Shown: positions 6,718 through 7,916 of the stretch, piece after piece
Numbering within the stretch: position 1 is the first letter of the stretch
Layout: each line of letters begins with the position of its first letter
Assembly: GCA_023398855.1 (NCBI GenBank)
Contig: JAEWRS010000472.1
Location: 1 to 7,916 of the forward strand
Length of the DNA: 7,916 nt
Reading direction: 5' to 3'
From: Bacillota bacterium
Lineage (GTDB): Bacteria > Bacillota > Clostridia > Lachnospirales > Lachnospiraceae
Notes under the pieces: generated by a model
Database searches by the model: none
The model's input: the letters and a program-made list of their open reading frames with translations, nothing else
What the model was told of the DNA's origin: nothing
Program-made: the position numbers and the translations under genes

Positions 6718-6746
6718 ATTATACATGATTATGTATCCCAAGACAA
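6718..6746 (-). promoter_or_regulatory. Sigma-A promoter of the MarR-lipoprotein operon
   Basis: On the minus strand, -35 TTGTCT (6746-6741), a 17-base spacer and a perfect -10 TATAAT (6723-6718) make a convincing vegetative promoter. The predicted start is near 6711, giving a leader of about 34 bases to the GTG start. Confidence 0.8.
6721..6736. promoter_or_regulatory. Palindromic operator candidate overlapping the MarR-gene -10
   Basis: ATACAT (6721-6726) and ATGTAT (6731-6736) are perfect inverted repeats separated by four bases. This 16-base site is of the size MarR dimers bind. It overlaps half of the -10 element and the adjoining spacer, so a bound repressor would block RNA polymerase. 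Autoregulation by the gene just downstream is the simplest inference. The half-site differs from the published FabT type (TTTGA...TCAAA). Confidence 0.6.
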
Positions 6747-6795
6747 CCACCTGAATTCTTATGATATTCTTAAAATCTAAACAAATAAATACCTT

Positions 6796-7323
6796 TTATG
6801 CCAAATATCGGGATAATATAACACTGGCGGCAACTCCTGCCGCCGTAGCTGCCAATGCACCGCCCAATGTATACCTGCTTTTCTTGATCTTTACAGTTCC
6901 AAAATAAATACTCAGACAATAAAACACGGTTTCCGTACAGCTCATAATGACAGAAGTCAGCATGCCGATATAAGAGTCCGTCCCATATCTTTTAAAGATA
7001 TCCAGCACAAGACCTGTTGCTGCTGAGTTTGACACCAGGCGTACCAGGATCACCGGTACAACAGGAGCGGGAAGCCAAAGAAATGAGGCCGGCTTTGTTA
7101 AGCATTCAGCAAGAAAATCGAGAAATCCAGAGGCTCTAAGCACCCCCACAGCTGTCATAAGCCCGATCAGTGTAGGCATGATCCCTGCCACTGTCTTCAT
7201 CCCCTCCTTGGCCCCATCTATGAAATCATCAAAGACCGGTCGCTTAGATAAGACACCAAAGCCTACCATGTAAAAAATAATAAGCGGCACTGCTGCCTCA
7301 GACAAAAATAAAAGAAACTTCAT
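6796..7323 (-). CDS. spmB: Spore maturation protein B (SpmB)
   Basis: This 175-residue integral membrane protein belongs to the SpmB family (about 178 residues in Bacillus), part of the nucleoside-recognition/gate superfamily. Diagnostic stretches are DGAKEGMKTVAGIMPTLIGL (about 36-55), VGVLRASGFLDF (59-70), PVVPVILVRLVSNSAATG (87-104) and YGTDSYIGMLTSVIMSCTETVFYCLSIYFGTV (113-144). In Bacillus, SpmA and SpmB act together in spore core dehydration and heat resistance. Hydrophobic segments lie at about 5-23, 45-62, 84-96, 122-142 and 153-171. The frame stays open to an ATG at 7383, but that ATG lacks a ribosome site. The ATG at 7323 has AGGTGA just upstream and gives family-typical length, so it is preferred. 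No spmA lies next to it. It precedes the MarR-type gene, which has its own promoter. Confidence 0.9.
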   Translation of the reverse strand: MKFLLFLSEAAVPLIIFYMVGFGVLSKRPVFDDFIDGAKEGMKTVAGIMPTLIGLMTAVGVLRASGFLDFLAECLTKPASFLWLPAPVVPVILVRLVSNSAATGLVLDIFKRYGTDSYIGMLTSVIMSCTETVFYCLSIYFGTVKIKKSRYTLGGALAATAAGVAASVILSRYLA

Positions 7324-7461
7324 TGATTCACCTAAAATTTCGTAATTGTTATAGTTTATTCCAATTCTTTCCTTTTCATTCAATACGTTTTAAGGTAAAC
7401 TATTCACAATAGGTATGAGTAACGTGTACTTGTGCTGTAAACAGAAAGGAGAAAAACAGTT
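7324..7461. other. Divergent intergenic region between spmB and the ArsC/Spx-family gene
   Basis: This stretch of about 140 bases must hold the starts of both divergent genes. I could not find a sigma-A promoter with good hexamers and spacing on either strand, nor a convincing sporulation sigma (E, F, G or K) promoter before spmB. The only clear signals are the ribosome sites at each end (AGGTGA for spmB; AAAGGAG at 7445-7451 for the plus-strand gene). Confidence 0.4.
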
Positions 7462-7833
7462 ATGAGCATTAAATTTTTACAATACCCGCCCTGCAGTACC
7501 TGCAAAAATGCTAAAAAATGGTTGGATACCCATAATATTTCATATGAACCCAGAAATATAAAAGAAGAAAACCCGACTTCGGAGGAGCTTGCACAATGGA
7601 TCAAAAAAAGCGGCCTTCCATTAAAACGGTTTTTCAATACCAGCGGAATTATTTATAAAGAGAAAAAACTAAAAGACCTGTTGCCTGACCTGAGTGATAA
7701 AGAACAGATTGATCTTCTGGCTACTGATGGAATGCTGGTCAAACGTCCCTTAATCATTGGGGAGGACTTTGTATTGGTGGGCTTTAAAGAAAAAGAATGG
7801 GAAGAAGCATTGGCCCATAAAAATGCCCGGTAG
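7462..7833 (+). CDS. ArsC/Spx-family thioredoxin-fold protein (arsenate reductase-like)
   Basis: This 123-residue cytosolic protein belongs to the ArsC/Spx/YffB/YusI family. It has the N-terminal active-site motif PPCSTCKNAKKWL with a CxxC pair (C11, C14), the family segment YEPRNIKEENPTSEELAQWIKKSG (28-51), LKRFFNTSG, and the C-terminal MLVKRPLI (91-98). That segment carries the conserved Arg-Pro (R95-P96) of the ArsC fold, followed by VLVGFKEKEWEEAL. Family members include glutaredoxin-linked arsenate reductases and the transcription regulator Spx. The GFKexEW ending and lack of ars genes nearby point to the YusI/YffB-like subgroup of unknown substrate rather than a true ArsC or Spx; this is inference. 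AAAGGAG at 7445-7451 lies 10 bases before the ATG. The gene is divergent from spmB and apparently monocistronic. Confidence 0.9.
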   Translation: MSIKFLQYPPCSTCKNAKKWLDTHNISYEPRNIKEENPTSEELAQWIKKSGLPLKRFFNTSGIIYKEKKLKDLLPDLSDKEQIDLLATDGMLVKRPLIIGEDFVLVGFKEKEWEEALAHKNAR

Positions 7834-7870
7834 GATTTAAGACTTTCATCATCTCTTTTCCACCGGGCAT
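7823..7870. repeat. Long-loop inverted repeat at the end of the ArsC/Spx-family gene
   Basis: ATGCCCGGT (7823-7831) and ACCGGGCAT (7862-7870) are perfect 9-base inverted repeats separated by 30 bases. The left arm overlaps the last codons and stop of the plus-strand gene. The right arm is followed by GGTTTAAGATTTT, an interrupted T-rich stretch. It could act as an inefficient terminator, but the loop is long and the U-tract poor, so the role is uncertain. Confidence 0.4.
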
Positions 7871-7916
7871 GCTGGTTTAAGATTTTAAAGATTCTGTTCA
7901 TAGGCTATATCATCCG

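Noticed and set aside
7653..7901. Minus-strand open frame of 82 codons overlapping the ArsC/Spx-family gene.
   Set aside because: It is mostly antisense to a well-supported gene and its sequence is a reverse-frame artefact with no recognisable domain.
7885..7916. Minus-strand frame entering from the right edge and ending in TAA at 7887-7885 (DDIAYEQNL), possibly the end of a convergent gene.
   Set aside because: Nine codons are too few to support a gene; the sequence beyond 7916 is needed to decide.

Overview
The window looks like a chromosomal segment of a spore-forming, low-to-moderate GC Firmicute, most likely a Lachnospiraceae / Clostridium cluster XIVa member. The basis is a T-box leader on an aminoacyl-tRNA synthetase gene, a SpmB-type spore maturation gene, a GerMN-domain lipoprotein, AGGAGG-type ribosome binding sites, and proteins that read as clostridial. 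No phage, IS element, CRISPR array, tRNA or rRNA is visible, and I found no clear previously undescribed system. The most interesting content is regulatory.

Left part (1-3730, all minus strand): a methionine-responsive T-box leader precedes metG (methionyl-tRNA synthetase with a C-terminal tRNA-binding domain). It is followed by a TraX-family membrane protein gene and then the first 141 codons of a TatD-family metal-dependent hydrolase, cut by the window edge. metG next to tatD is a familiar Firmicute arrangement; here a TraX-family gene sits between them. The T-box is well resolved: a UGGU bulge complementary to an ACCA-ended tRNA, a textbook antiterminator, and a mutually exclusive terminator with a ten-T tract.

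Middle (3731-5680): a divergent gene encodes a 606-residue secreted lipoprotein of the DUF885 family (putative zinc metallopeptidase). It ends in a strong hairpin terminator that it shares with the convergent gene on the other side.

Right part (5679-7383, minus strand): a MarR-family repressor resembling FabT and a GerMN-domain lipoprotein form a probable two-gene operon. Its sigma-A promoter is overlapped by a perfect 6-4-6 palindrome, a likely autoregulatory operator. Upstream of it is spmB, with no spmA beside it. Divergent from spmB (7462-7833, plus strand) is a small ArsC/Spx-family thioredoxin-fold protein. The last 80 bases hold a long-loop inverted repeat and no gene that I can support.
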